A stretch of 50,363 nt of DNA from Bacteroidaceae bacterium (GCA_024401185.1 JAKSLO010000006.1:1-50363); one strand, 5' to 3'; shown: positions 11,367 through 20,889, numbered from the stretch's first letter. Numbers and translations: made by a program. Notes: generated by a model not told the origin, from the sequence alone.

Positions 11367-13694
11367 ATGAAGCACATTCTACATATACTATTGTGTGTGA
11401 TGTCACTTCTTGGAGTGGCAAAGCATGACCTTTCTGCCCAGGTATTGGGAGAGTGGAAGGTTTATCCTTCTTACCAGATAGCCACGCAGAATCTTACTGT
11501 AGGTTCACGCGTCTATTCGTTGATGGATGGCAACTTGCTCTGCTACGACTCTGAGGATGAAAGCGTAAAGCTCTACGATTGTCTCAATACGCTTAATGAT
11601 GTGCACATCAATTTTATAGCCTATAGTGCTGATGTCAAGCGTCTGCTTTTGGTTTACGAAAACGAAAACATTGACCTCTTGGACCTTGATGACCACTCAT
11701 TCAACATTTCCGCTTTGAAGGATAAGGCCATCAACAACAAGGATGTGACTTGTGTGTCTGTATATGGACACATGGCTTATCTGGGTACCGGGTTCGGTGT
11801 GGTGTCCGTTGATATGAAGGAAGGTGTGATAAGCGATACCTATCGACTGGGTGTGAGCGTGAGTTGTCTTGCTGCATCCGACAAGGCGTTGTGGGTAGGG
11901 TGCTCTAAAGGTTTGTATTCTTCTGCATGGGATAATGTAGAGATACACAACCTTTCTACTTGGACCTTGCAAGGTGGTGCCGACAATTGGAGAGCCTTGG
12001 TGACCTCTCCAGAGGGAGTGTTTGCCATGAACAATAGCGCAGTTTTGCACGTTGGTGAAAATAAGACTGAGACGGTAAAGAAAGGTTGGTATGCTTTCAT
12101 GAAAGGACTTGACAATGAAAAGATATGCTTTGGAAATGCAAATGAGATAAACTTGTGCGCTCATGATGCTGCCCCTAAAACCTATAGGTTCAGCAATACT
12201 TGGAAAGATGTCTCTTTGGGTAAGTCGAATCTTTATTGGGTAAGCGAAGGCAATGATGGATTGAGGCCTTACAAACTTTCTGACGACGGGTTTGTGATGG
12301 GAAATGAAGTCATTCAGCCTAATAGCCCTCGTCGTGACCTATTCTATCGAATGCACTATGATACTGATGGCAACGGGGGATATCGTCTGTTAGTGGCTGG
12401 TGGCATCAATACCTATCTGGGCGTGTATCATCCTGCAACGGCCATGTTGTACGATGGAGAGAAGTGGACGTATCTTGACGAAAAGACACCCGCTTTAGAT
12501 TACCCCGAACTGTACCATTGGAATACCTCTGACATCGTGCAGGATCCTGCTAATACGAATCATCATTTTGCCAGCCCATACCGAACGGGTTTGTATGAAT
12601 ATCTTGATGGCAAGCTAACAGCCTTGTACAATTGTTGGAACAGTCCTTTGCAATCCATCCTGCCCAATAACGCTAACTACAAGAATTACGTCAGTGCCAC
12701 TTGTCTGGAGTACGATATGGATGGCAATCTGTGGATGTGCAATCAAGAGACCGACACCATTATCCGTGTACTTACGCCTCAGCGTAAATGGCTCTCACTA
12801 TATTACCCTGAGATAGCAGGACAGACACAATGTGACGGTTACCTCTTCTCGTCTTCTGGCATTCATTTTCTTACATGTCGTCGTATGAGTGGACGTGGTT
12901 TCTTTGGCTTCCATACCAACGGAACCATCGGCAATACACGTGATGACAAGCATTTGTTGCGCTCCAATATTGTTAATCAAGATGGTACGAGTTATTTGCC
13001 AGAGGATTTCCATTGTATGGTAGAGGATCTTGGTGGTCGTATCTGGTGCGGTACCAACCGAGGTTTGTTTGTCATTGATCATCCTTCTAAGTTCTTTGAC
13101 AGCGACTTCTGCTTCACGCAGATAAAGATTTCCCGTGATGATGGTTCTGGTCTTGCTGACTATCTGCTTAATGGTGTGGATGTGAAGTGCATCGCCGTGG
13201 ATGGTGGTAATCGCAAGTGGATAGGCACGGAGAGTGACGGTATCTATCTGGTGAGCGCAAATGGTACCGAGATGTTGCACCATTTCTTGCCCGATGATTC
13301 ACCTCTGCTTTCGCGAAATGTGCAATGTATTGCCGTGCATCCTAAGACAGGTGAGGTAATGATTGGTACGGACAAAGGATTGTGCAGTTTCATGGGCGAT
13401 GCCACAGAGGCAGAGGATGAACTTGTTGAAGATAACGTCATAGCATATCCCAACCCTGTCCGTCCCGACTATACTGGTCATATTCGTATTGATGGACTTG
13501 TCTTTGATTCAGAGGTGAAGATTTGCTCTACCACAGGACAGTTGGTTTGGAGTGGTCGTTCGGAAGGAGGAACCTGCACTTGGAATGGTTGCAACCAACA
13601 AGGCAAGCGTGTGGCAAGTGGCATTTATCACGTTGTGTCCAATACTCCCGATGGCAACAAAGCCGTTGTGACACGTATTGTAATGATTAAGTGA
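11367..13694 (+). CDS. porZ: PorZ-like type IX secretion system beta-propeller protein
   Basis: An exported 775-aa protein. After a signal peptide ending in LSAQ, the mature part begins VLGEWKVYPSYQIATQ, characteristic of PorZ-like proteins. Two long repeat-rich regions (WVGCSKGLY, WCGTNRGLF, WIGTESDGIY, MIGTDKGL) fit seven-bladed beta-propellers of the two-component-regulator type. The last 85 or so residues (AYPNPVRPDYTGHIRI to KAVVTRIVMIK) resemble a type A type IX secretion C-terminal signal. P. gingivalis PorZ has nearly the same length and is a surface component of the T9SS attachment complex. No other T9SS gene is in the window. The gene starts 26 nt after rdgB and is probably co-transcribed. 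Confidence 0.82.
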   Translation: MKHILHILLCVMSLLGVAKHDLSAQVLGEWKVYPSYQIATQNLTVGSRVYSLMDGNLLCYDSEDESVKLYDCLNTLNDVHINFIAYSADVKRLLLVYENENIDLLDLDDHSFNISALKDKAINNKDVTCVSVYGHMAYLGTGFGVVSVDMKEGVISDTYRLGVSVSCLAASDKALWVGCSKGLYSSAWDNVEIHNLSTWTLQGGADNWRALVTSPEGVFAMNNSAVLHVGENKTETVKKGWYAFMKGLDNEKICFGNANEINLCAHDAAPKTYRFSNTWKDVSLGKSNLYWVSEGNDGLRPYKLSDDGFVMGNEVIQPNSPRRDLFYRMHYDTDGNGGYRLLVAGGINTYLGVYHPATAMLYDGEKWTYLDEKTPALDYPELYHWNTSDIVQDPANTNHHFASPYRTGLYEYLDGKLTALYNCWNSPLQSILPNNANYKNYVSATCLEYDMDGNLWMCNQETDTIIRVLTPQRKWLSLYYPEIAGQTQCDGYLFSSSGIHFLTCRRMSGRGFFGFHTNGTIGNTRDDKHLLRSNIVNQDGTSYLPEDFHCMVEDLGGRIWCGTNRGLFVIDHPSKFFDSDFCFTQIKISRDDGSGLADYLLNGVDVKCIAVDGGNRKWIGTESDGIYLVSANGTEMLHHFLPDDSPLLSRNVQCIAVHPKTGEVMIGTDKGLCSFMGDATEAEDELVEDNVIAYPNPVRPDYTGHIRIDGLVFDSEVKICSTTGQLVWSGRSEGGTCTWNGCNQQGKRVASGIYHVVSNTPDGNKAVVTRIVMIK

Positions 13695-13740
13695 CGTACT
13701 GAGTAGGGTATTCGATGAAACAATAGAAGTGTGAAAAAGT

Positions 13741-13779
13741 AAGATGGAGGTTCGCAGAAGAGCCTCCATCTTGTTTTTG
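13741..13779. terminator. Bidirectional terminator between porZ and the HAD gene
   Basis: AAGATGGAGG (13741-13750) and CCTCCATCTT (13763-13772) form a perfect 10-bp stem with a 12-nt loop. It is followed by a T tract in the plus direction. The two flanking genes converge on it. Confidence 0.85.
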
Positions 13780-13787
13780 CCTTATTC

Positions 13788-15023
13788 CTAACCTCTCTTT
13801 TTCATCACGGCATTTATGACACGGATGCTGCTGACAAGTTTGCCCGTTGAGGTGAAGACGTCCACGTTCCACACATGGCTGCTACGCCCTAAATGGACGG
13901 GGGTGCATACGGCACGTACCGTATCGCCCTCGTGTGCTGAGCTGACGTGATTGCCGCTGACCTGCATTCCCACAATGGTTTCGTCGGGTTTGCATGCCAC
14001 CAAACTACCCAATCCGGCTACCGTCTCAGCCAATGCCAGGGTGGCACCACCATGAAGAATGCCGAAGGGCTGACGATTGCGATGGTCAACAGGCATGGTT
14101 GCCTCCACTCGTTCGGGAGAGGCGAAGGTGTACTGGATGCCCAGGTTGCCCATGAGGGTGTTCTTGGATTGTGCGTTTAGTGCGTCGATGGGTATCTCGG
14201 TTGTCTGTGCCTCAGCCACGATGGCTCGCTCTATGGCCAGGGCGGCGCCATCTTCGTCGTTGCTTAGCGTGGTGAAGTCGGCACATCTGCGTACTCCCTC
14301 GGTGGCATTGGCCATGGCAATGCCCGTGCCCGCCATCTGTATCATGTTGATGTCGGCAGCTCCATCACCAATGGCAAGTACTTCTTCCATGCCGATGCCC
14401 ATCTTCTGCACCAAGGCGCTCATGGCGTAGCTTTTACCCACTTGGTAACCTACAACTTCGAGCATGTAGGGGTTTGAGTGTATGGTGTCCATCACACCAT
14501 TCAGGTGGCGTTGCATGTGCTCTTCCAATCCAGTCAGCTCCTGCTCGTCATCGCTGAACAGCATGATCTCGCTTGGCCAATCTTCAATGGACATGCTGAT
14601 TTGTTCAACCTGTCGCAGCTTCATACCATTCATCTCTGCCTCGTCCTTGACGTGTGGATTGCCAATGTTGGTGCTTACCACCTCATCGCCATCATAATAG
14701 GCCATGGTCATGCCTGTCTTGCCGGCCTTCTTCTCCAGGTAGGGAATCATCTGTGGATCGATGGTTCGCTCAAAAAGAACCTCGCCTGTACGGGCACTCA
14801 TCACCTGAGCACCATTGTATGAGATGATGTATCCGTCGTGTGAACTAAGGTCGAGTGCCTTGGCCAGGGCCAGTATGCCGTATGTGGGGCGACCAGAAGC
14901 CAAGGCAACCTTGATGCCCATGGATTGAACCTTGCGCAGGGTGATTACGGTGCGCTTTGTCACTTCGCGTTGGCTGTTGAGCAATGTGCCGTCAACATCA
15001 AGAACTAATAGCTTGTATTTCAT
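13788..15023 (-). CDS. Cof-type HAD phosphatase fused to a hotdog thioesterase
   Basis: A two-domain 411-aa protein. Residues 1 to about 265 form a HAD-IIB (Cof-like) phosphatase: motif I LDVDGTLLN with the nucleophile Asp9 and Asp11, ASGR for motif II, a Lys in QVGKSYAMSAL, and AIGDGAADINM for motif IV. From about residue 290 there is a PaaI-like hotdog domain (MGNLGIQYTFASPERV, FGILHGGATLALAETVAGLGS), expected to act as an acyl-CoA thioesterase. HAD-IIB enzymes dephosphorylate sugar phosphates or flavin and pyridoxal precursors; the substrate here cannot be told. No frameshift or internal stop separates the halves, so the fusion is real in this sequence. It lies 56 nt downstream of dacB in the same direction. 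Confidence 0.85.
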   Translation of the reverse strand: MKYKLLVLDVDGTLLNSQREVTKRTVITLRKVQSMGIKVALASGRPTYGILALAKALDLSSHDGYIISYNGAQVMSARTGEVLFERTIDPQMIPYLEKKAGKTGMTMAYYDGDEVVSTNIGNPHVKDEAEMNGMKLRQVEQISMSIEDWPSEIMLFSDDEQELTGLEEHMQRHLNGVMDTIHSNPYMLEVVGYQVGKSYAMSALVQKMGIGMEEVLAIGDGAADINMIQMAGTGIAMANATEGVRRCADFTTLSNDEDGAALAIERAIVAEAQTTEIPIDALNAQSKNTLMGNLGIQYTFASPERVEATMPVDHRNRQPFGILHGGATLALAETVAGLGSLVACKPDETIVGMQVSGNHVSSAHEGDTVRAVCTPVHLGRSSHVWNVDVFTSTGKLVSSIRVINAVMKKRG

Positions 15024-15079
15024 AGTATTATATTTTTTGTAATATCAATGTTATAAATAAATAATGTAAGAACTTGTTT

Positions 15080-16153
15080 CTATTCCGTCAGCACCACGCA
15101 CACTTTGTCTTGGTAGTCGCGTCCCACGGCAGCCTTGGAGATGCCTTGGTTCATGATGCTGAATGCGAGGGTGTGTCCGGAGCTGTGGGTGCAATAACCC
15201 GACAAGGTGCTGACGCCTGTCACGGTACCCGTCTTGGCATGTACGTTATTCTCGGCCGGGGTGCCTGTCATGCGTTTAGACAACGTGCCGTCAACACCTG
15301 CAATGGGCAGGGCAGGGTAGAGCGCATCGAAAATGCGCTTGTTGCGGTATGCGTGGCGCAACAGCATGAGCAAGGCATTGGGCGAGATGTAGTTGTAGAG
15401 CGACACGCCACTTCCGTCGGCTATGACGTAGTTGGAGGGGTTGAGCCCTGTCTTGCGTATCACCCCTTCGGCCTTGGCCGAACAATCCTTGCGCTTTACC
15501 TCTGATAGATTCTTCTTGCCTGGAAGTTGCCAGAACAGGCTTTCTGCCAGCATGTTGTCGCTTTTCTTCATCATAGGCACCAGCACCTCTCCCAAGGTCC
15601 ATTCGCGACTCTCGCAGTAGAGCGTGTCGGCATTGTATCGTTTGCCACCAGCGTCAAATTCTGTTATGCCGGTTTCCTCGTCGTCCCAGCACCATCCCCA
15701 TCCGGGTTGCAGTAGGGTAGGCGTGTAGCGATAATTGGTGCCAAGGATGTCTAAGGCGGAAATGGCGGTAACGAGCTTCTGGTTGCTGGCAGGACGGATT
15801 CGTTGGTTAGAATTGACGGCATAGAGCATACAGTCATCGGTAAGGTCGAAGACGCAAAGTCCCAGAAGAGTTGTCTCGAATAGGTCGATGCTGGTAAGCG
15901 AATCGAGGCGTGCCTGCAAGGCACCTTGCCATGTGGAAGCCTCCCTGCGTGTCACCTTGTTTATGTTGGCGCGTGAGGAGGTGTAGATGGCAAGCGTGTC
16001 GGGCTCTATGGATAGTGGCCGGGTGTCGATGGTGTGCTGTACGACGACTGATTGTGAAGGCACATCCTGCACATTCTGCACTTGCCTTCTTGTGTGACAT
16101 GACACCATCAAAAACAGAGCCAATATGAGTGAAAAATACTTTCTTGTGGTCAT
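15080..16153 (-). CDS. dacB: PBP4-type D-alanyl-D-alanine carboxypeptidase/endopeptidase lipoprotein
   Basis: A peptidase S13 (class C penicillin-binding) protein that trims or cleaves peptidoglycan stem peptides in the periplasm. The catalytic triad motifs are S123-N-Q-K126 (PASNQKL), SDN (KKSDNMLAES) and KTG (HAKTGTVTG). The N-terminus is a lipoprotein signal with lipobox LMVSC (Cys19), so it is membrane-anchored. At 357 aa it is shorter than E. coli PBP4 (about 477), mostly because the extra domains between SxxK and SxN are reduced. It has its own consensus promoter upstream. Confidence 0.87.
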   Translation of the reverse strand: MTTRKYFSLILALFLMVSCHTRRQVQNVQDVPSQSVVVQHTIDTRPLSIEPDTLAIYTSSRANINKVTRREASTWQGALQARLDSLTSIDLFETTLLGLCVFDLTDDCMLYAVNSNQRIRPASNQKLVTAISALDILGTNYRYTPTLLQPGWGWCWDDEETGITEFDAGGKRYNADTLYCESREWTLGEVLVPMMKKSDNMLAESLFWQLPGKKNLSEVKRKDCSAKAEGVIRKTGLNPSNYVIADGSGVSLYNYISPNALLMLLRHAYRNKRIFDALYPALPIAGVDGTLSKRMTGTPAENNVHAKTGTVTGVSTLSGYCTHSSGHTLAFSIMNQGISKAAVGRDYQDKVCVVLTE

Positions 16154-16172
16154 ATTTGTTATTTTGATACGG

Positions 16173-16203
16173 CAAAGTTAATGTTTTTTTTATAAAATGC
16201 AAA
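16173..16203 (-). promoter_or_regulatory. dacB promoter
   Basis: On the minus strand TTTG (16200-16203), 19 nt, then TAACTTTG (16173-16180), a full consensus match. The dacB ATG follows about 20 nt downstream. Confidence 0.75.
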
Positions 16204-16347
16204 TATAATGGTACAACCAATTGTTTTTTTGTGTAGATTTGTAATCTAAAAAGGATGTAGCGAAGTTTTATGGGATTATTGTTTCAGTCATGTCTTGTAA
16301 ACTTCGTGTAATTTAGAGATAAAATCGTCAAATTTAAAATAAGGAAG

Positions 16348-17937
16348 ATGATTCGTAAATTTGATTTCCTCATTATCGGTGGCGGTGTTGCCGGTATGAG
16401 TTTTGCGCTGAAGGTCAGTAAAAGCGGAAAAGGTAAGGTGGCCATAGTGTGTAAGACCACCCTTGACGAGGCAAATACAGCCAAGGCTCAGGGTGGAATT
16501 GCTTCGGTTACCAACCTGAAGATTGACAATTTCGAGAAGCATATTCAGGACACCATGGTGGCTGGTGACTACATCAGCGACCCTGCTGCCGTGGAACAGG
16601 TGGTGCGTAATGCACCTGCCGGCATTGATGACCTTGTGCGCTGGGGTGTCAATTTCGACAAGAACGAAGAGGGAGAGTTTGACCTCCATCGCGAGGGCGG
16701 TCACTCGGAATTCCGCATTCTGCATCATGCTGATGATACGGGTTTCGAGATTCAAAGAGGATTAATGGAGGCAGTTCGTCGTGACAAGAATATCACCATT
16801 TTGGAGAACCATTATGCGGTGGAGATTATCACCCAGCATCATCTGGGCATAGAGGTTACGCGTCGCACACCCGATATCGAATGTTATGGTGCCTACATCC
16901 TGGATCCCGATACCCAGAAGATTGACACCTTCTTGTCTCGTATCACGCTGATGGCTACAGGTGGCACGGGTGCCGTATATGCTACCACCTCCAATCCCAA
17001 TATTGCCACGGGCGATGGTATCGCTATGGTTTATCGTGCCAAGGGAACCGTGCAGGACATGGAGTTTGTGCAGTTCCATCCCACCGTGCTCTATAATCCT
17101 GCTGAGACCCATCCCGCTTATCTTATTACGGAGGCTATGCGTGGCTATGGTGGCATCTTGAAGCTACCCAATGGCGCAGAGTTCATGCAGAAGTACGACA
17201 AGCGTCTGTCGTTGGCTCCTCGTGACATTGTGGCTCGTGCCATCGACCGCGAGATGAAGATACACGGATTGACTCATGTTTGTCTGGATGTAACCCATAA
17301 GGACCCTGAGGAGACGAAGCACCACTTCCCCAACATCTACGCCAAGTGTTTGAGCATCGGCATCGACATTACCAAGCAGATGATTCCTGTTTGTCCCAGT
17401 GCCCATTACATGTGTGGTGGTATCAAGGTGGACTTGAATGCGGAATCGAGCATACATCGTTTGTATGCTGTGGGTGAGTGTTCTTGCACCGGTTTGCATG
17501 GCGGAAACCGTCTGGCCAGCAATTCGCTCATAGAGGCTGTGGTGTATGCAGATGCAGCCGCTAAGCATTGTGTGCAGGTAATTGACCAGTATTCGTTCAA
17601 CGACAAGGTTCCAGAATGGAATGACGAGGGTACAATGTCGAACGAAGAAAAAGTACTCATTGCCCAGGACATGGTAGAGGTAGGGCAAATTATGTCGAAC
17701 TATGTGGGTATTGTGCGTAGCGACTTACGTCTGAAACGTGCGTGGACACGTCTTGATTTGTTGTACGAGGAGACGGAGGAACTCTTCAAGCGTGTGAAGC
17801 CGACAAAGGACATCTGTGAATTGCGCAACATGATCAACGTGGGTTACCTCATTACGCGTCAGGCTATTGAACGAAAGGAAAGCCGTGGCTTGCATTACAC
17901 GGTCGATTATCCCAAGCACGCTTACGATCAAAAATAA
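16348..17937 (+). CDS. nadB: L-aspartate oxidase
   Basis: A flavoenzyme of de novo NAD synthesis that oxidises L-aspartate to iminoaspartate. The N-terminal FAD motif IIGGGVAGM has its glycines at 11-16. Active-site stretches of the fumarate reductase/aspartate oxidase family follow: FVQFHPTVLY, APRDIVARAID, SAHYMCGGIKVD, and GLHGGNRLASNSLIEAVVYA near the second FAD contact. The length of 529 aa is normal. The usual partners nadA and nadC are not adjacent. The Glu and HPT context favours NadB over succinate dehydrogenase SdhA, as does the lack of sdhB or sdhC beside it. Confidence 0.93.
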   Translation: MIRKFDFLIIGGGVAGMSFALKVSKSGKGKVAIVCKTTLDEANTAKAQGGIASVTNLKIDNFEKHIQDTMVAGDYISDPAAVEQVVRNAPAGIDDLVRWGVNFDKNEEGEFDLHREGGHSEFRILHHADDTGFEIQRGLMEAVRRDKNITILENHYAVEIITQHHLGIEVTRRTPDIECYGAYILDPDTQKIDTFLSRITLMATGGTGAVYATTSNPNIATGDGIAMVYRAKGTVQDMEFVQFHPTVLYNPAETHPAYLITEAMRGYGGILKLPNGAEFMQKYDKRLSLAPRDIVARAIDREMKIHGLTHVCLDVTHKDPEETKHHFPNIYAKCLSIGIDITKQMIPVCPSAHYMCGGIKVDLNAESSIHRLYAVGECSCTGLHGGNRLASNSLIEAVVYADAAAKHCVQVIDQYSFNDKVPEWNDEGTMSNEEKVLIAQDMVEVGQIMSNYVGIVRSDLRLKRAWTRLDLLYEETEELFKRVKPTKDICELRNMINVGYLITRQAIERKESRGLHYTVDYPKHAYDQK

Positions 17938-17964
17938 AATTAAATAAATTTTTGTGGCAATGTG

Positions 17965-18020
17965 ATTCAGAAGCTAAGGAATTGGTATTTATGTTGATAG
18001 ATACTCCTTAACTTCTGAAT
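17965..18020 (+). terminator. Hairpin after nadB
   Basis: ATTCAGAAGCTAAGGA (17965-17980) and TCCTTAACTTCTGAAT (18005-18020) pair at 15 of 16 positions around a 24-nt loop. The element resembles the AACTTC repeats at the window start, so it may be an intergenic repeat serving as a terminator. Confidence 0.5.
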
Positions 18021-18104
18021 TTTCATAGTAAAAAACATTATTTTATAGTTTTTTGCCATTTTCTTGTAACTTTTTTGTTTATCAATCGTCTACCTTATAG
18101 AGTG

Positions 18105-18614
18105 ATGAAAGAAATACGGTTTCGCGACGACATACTGCCACTCAAGGACAAACTATTTCGCCTTGCTCTTCGCATTACCCTCAATCGTGAGGAAGCGGAA
18201 GACATTGTGCAAGATACTTTGCTGAAGATGTGGGAACGACGTGAAGAATGGTCTCAGATAGAATCATTGGAAGCTTTCTGCATGACTATGTGCCGTAATC
18301 TGGCGCTCGATCGTAACGGAGCTGCAAGGCGCAGCAATCTTCCTCTTAATGAGGATATCGATGCTCCTCCTTCGCTTGTGACTCCACTCGATGAACTGGA
18401 TAGGCGACAAAGAATAGAAGCTCTGCAACAGTTTATTGATGGCCTTCCGGAACAATGGCGCAGCATAATGCTGCTACGAGAGACCGAAGGAAAGCGTTAC
18501 GACGAAATAGCCAACATTCTGGGCATTAGCGAAAGTCAGGTTAAGGTTTACCTGCATAGGGCTCGCACCCGACTTCGTGAACAAATGTCAAAACTCGACG
18601 GTATTGTCAAATAA
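18105..18614 (+). CDS. ECF-type RNA polymerase sigma factor
   Basis: A 169-aa sigma-70 family protein with only regions 2 and 4. Region 2 contains FRLALRITLNREEAEDIVQDTLLKMWERREEW and CRNLALDR. Region 4 contains LPEQWRSIMLLRETEGKRYDEIA followed by the helix-turn-helix LGISESQVKVYLHRARTRL. It should direct RNA polymerase to a small regulon. The ATG at 18105 begins MKEIRFRDD; a longer frame from 18075 starts with TTG and is unlikely. The next gene begins 10 nt after its stop and encodes a probable membrane anti-sigma factor. Confidence 0.88.
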   Translation: MKEIRFRDDILPLKDKLFRLALRITLNREEAEDIVQDTLLKMWERREEWSQIESLEAFCMTMCRNLALDRNGAARRSNLPLNEDIDAPPSLVTPLDELDRRQRIEALQQFIDGLPEQWRSIMLLRETEGKRYDEIANILGISESQVKVYLHRARTRLREQMSKLDGIVK

Positions 18615-18624
18615 AAATTCAAAA

Positions 18625-19134
18625 ATGGATTACAAGTACATCGAACAACTGCTTGAACGTTACTGGAACTGCGAGACTTCGCTCCAGGAGGAAAGCATCC
18701 TGCGTAACTTCTTTGCGCAGAGCAACGTTCCCGAGCATCTCAAGGCTTATCAAGATGTTTTCTTGTGTCAGGAGAAGGCATCGGAGGAACATGTTTCCGA
18801 TGATTTCGATGAACGAATCTTAAAGGTAATTGAGGCTAAAGACAAAGAGGTTTCACAAACCTCTGTCAAGGCGGTTCCTTTACGTGCCAGTTATGGCATT
18901 CGTCCATTTTTCAAGGCTGCTGCCGTAGTGGCTGTGGTGTTGAGCATCAGTATGGCTGTGCAGCAGGCTATTGATGACCAAAGCCAAACGTCGAATGTCG
19001 TGACTTTGCCCCCTGCAGTTGTTCCCGCAGCTCCCGAAACTGCCTTTGATGGCAACGAGGCTAAGCCTGTGGTGGACAGCCTTAAGGTAAATGATGCTGA
19101 TTACACCATTCAGAACCAGCAAAGGTCTGAATAG
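18625..19134 (+). CDS. Probable single-pass anti-sigma factor
   Basis: A 169-aa protein of no recognised family. The first 95 residues are helical and acidic, beginning MDYKYIEQLLERYWNCETSLQEE, a pattern seen in cytoplasmic sigma-binding domains of Bacteroidetes anti-sigma factors. One membrane segment follows (FFKAAAVVAVVLSISMAV, about 99-116). After it comes a short Pro/Ala-rich periplasmic tail. Gene order directly after an ECF sigma gene, the single TM and the topology all support the anti-sigma role; binding itself is inferred. The periplasmic part is only about 50 residues, too short for a FecR domain. Confidence 0.6.
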   Translation: MDYKYIEQLLERYWNCETSLQEESILRNFFAQSNVPEHLKAYQDVFLCQEKASEEHVSDDFDERILKVIEAKDKEVSQTSVKAVPLRASYGIRPFFKAAAVVAVVLSISMAVQQAIDDQSQTSNVVTLPPAVVPAAPETAFDGNEAKPVVDSLKVNDADYTIQNQQRSE

Positions 19135-19229
19135 TCATCACAGTTAATTTGTATTTTATGCTTTTTCTATAAACTGTTAGTAGTTAATCTAAACCAAAGA
19201 GCGTGTCAAACTTGATGTTTGAATAACGC

Positions 19230-19266
19230 AAAAGAAAGGGTGGCCGTGAGGTCGCCCTTTTCTTTT
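19230..19266 (+). terminator. Terminator of the sigma/anti-sigma operon
   Basis: AAAAGAAAGGG pairs with CCCTTTTCTTTT through an inner GTGGCC/GGTCGC stem containing wobble pairs. The T-rich 3' side suits plus-strand termination, and the A-rich 5' side could serve the converging hydrolase gene. Confidence 0.75.
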
Positions 19267-19295
19267 GTGCAAAAATATAGTGGAAATATGTGTGC

Positions 19296-20870
19296 TTACT
19301 TGATTAGCGATGCTGCAATTGCCGTAGGACGAGTTGTGTCGCTTGTGGTAATATTGGCTTTAACGTTGTTGGCGCCAAAATGAAACTGTATATTGCAGGA
19401 GGTCAACCAATTGATGTAGTGTAGTTGTAGTTGCAAGTCGTCATCACCTTGCCATGCATAACTTGCAGAGGCATAGAACGGTGGTTTGATGTTGCTAAAC
19501 TCGTTTTTAAAACTTCTTATATTAAGAGGCTTGCCTTTGATCTCATTCAAATGCCAGTTTCGATAGCCAAATGTCATGTTAAATGTCTCGCCCGACTCGG
19601 TCGTGACGACAGCTTCCATGATAGGATTCATAGCGAGTTGATTGCCTTTTACCTCAAAGGCTATTTCCTTCCATTTCAAGATGTTGCTTCCTAATCGTAC
19701 ACGGAAGGGAAATATTCTTTTGGGGTTGTTGGCTCTTCCACGAACTGGCGTGAGTCGATAGCGTGAGTTTTGCAGTATTTTAAGTTCAGCACTGGCAGGT
19801 AAAGGCTTATTGCTGCTCTTGCGTGAAAGGTTCCATACCATTTTGTGCTCAAGGTTGGCATTTCCTCGCATACATTGAGTCATGGCCACTACCATCTGAC
19901 GGTCGGGCACGATATAAATGAATTGTCCGTATGCACCATCGCATCTTACCATGCCCGGATGATCCATAATCCATATCTGATACCCGTATTTTGTGCCGCC
20001 TGTATTGGTGGCTCTATGCTTCATCATTTCGTTAACCCACTCACTTGACACCAGTTGGTTGCCATTCCATTCGCCTTTCTGCAGCAGAAGTTGACCGAAT
20101 TTTGCCATTGATTCCAATTGCAGATATAATCCCCATCCTCCACAGGTGATGCCTTCGGGCGATTCCTCCCAAGCTACTTGCGTAATTCCCATTGGTGTGA
20201 AGATGCGGTCGCGCAACAAGGCAAAGAGTGTTTTTCCGGTTACCTTTTGCACTACAGCAGCCAACAGATATGAGTCTATGCTGTCGTAGGCAAACTTCTT
20301 GCCGGGCAGATTAGTCATACGATGGCTTAGGTAGGCTTTTACCCATTCTGTTTCGACGGTTCGCATTTTTGTGTCAATGGGTAATCCTGACTGCATGGTG
20401 AGTAGGTTTTCTATGGTAATAGCTGCAAGTGAATCTCCTATAATTGGGGGAAGCATTGTAGAGTCAACAAGATTGACAAGCTTGTCGTCAAGTTTGAGCA
20501 AACTGTCCTGGATGCAAAGTCCAATGCCTACTGCTGTAAACGTTTTGGAACATGAGTATAGTGTGTGGCTATACTGAGGGCCAAAAGGTTCGTTGTACTT
20601 TTCTGCTATGACTTTTCCGTTACGTAGCACCATTATGCCGTGCATGTCAGTGTCTTTTTGACGCATTAGCGTGTCAATGAAACTTAATACGTCACGTGAA
20701 CGCAGTCCTTCCTCTTCGGGTGTAGAGCGGTTAAGGTAGGTGAGTTGCGCAGATGCGTGCACGACGTTCAGTAGGCAGAGCATCAAGAAGAGCGTGCGCT
20801 GAATGTGAGCCTTTGCTGTGCTTTTGACAGATGTGAATTTATGGTACAAGTAAAGGAATAGTTCTTTCAT
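19296..20870 (-). CDS. Exported serine hydrolase, class C beta-lactamase fold
   Basis: A 524-aa beta-lactamase-related (Pfam Beta-lactamase) protein. The SxxK motif is S106-C-S-K109 (LYSCSKTFTAVG), and a YDS motif (FAYDSIDSYLL) fits the YxN position. The C-terminal 150 or so residues form a separate beta-rich domain. Near the N-terminus a hydrophobic stretch ending in VVHASAQ marks export. Such proteins act as D-aminopeptidases, esterases or carboxypeptidases; the substrate cannot be told and antibiotic resistance should not be assumed. I start at ATG 20870 because the longer frame from 20903 begins inside an intergenic hairpin. Confidence 0.8.
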   Translation of the reverse strand: MKELFLYLYHKFTSVKSTAKAHIQRTLFLMLCLLNVVHASAQLTYLNRSTPEEEGLRSRDVLSFIDTLMRQKDTDMHGIMVLRNGKVIAEKYNEPFGPQYSHTLYSCSKTFTAVGIGLCIQDSLLKLDDKLVNLVDSTMLPPIIGDSLAAITIENLLTMQSGLPIDTKMRTVETEWVKAYLSHRMTNLPGKKFAYDSIDSYLLAAVVQKVTGKTLFALLRDRIFTPMGITQVAWEESPEGITCGGWGLYLQLESMAKFGQLLLQKGEWNGNQLVSSEWVNEMMKHRATNTGGTKYGYQIWIMDHPGMVRCDGAYGQFIYIVPDRQMVVAMTQCMRGNANLEHKMVWNLSRKSSNKPLPASAELKILQNSRYRLTPVRGRANNPKRIFPFRVRLGSNILKWKEIAFEVKGNQLAMNPIMEAVVTTESGETFNMTFGYRNWHLNEIKGKPLNIRSFKNEFSNIKPPFYASASYAWQGDDDLQLQLHYINWLTSCNIQFHFGANNVKANITTSDTTRPTAIAASLIK

Positions 20871-20889
20871 TTTTGTTTTTGTATAGAAC

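Noticed and set aside
19296-20870. Antibiotic-resistance beta-lactamase
   Set aside because: The SxxK fold is shared by many esterases and peptidases. The large C-terminal domain and chromosomal housekeeping setting do not suggest resistance.
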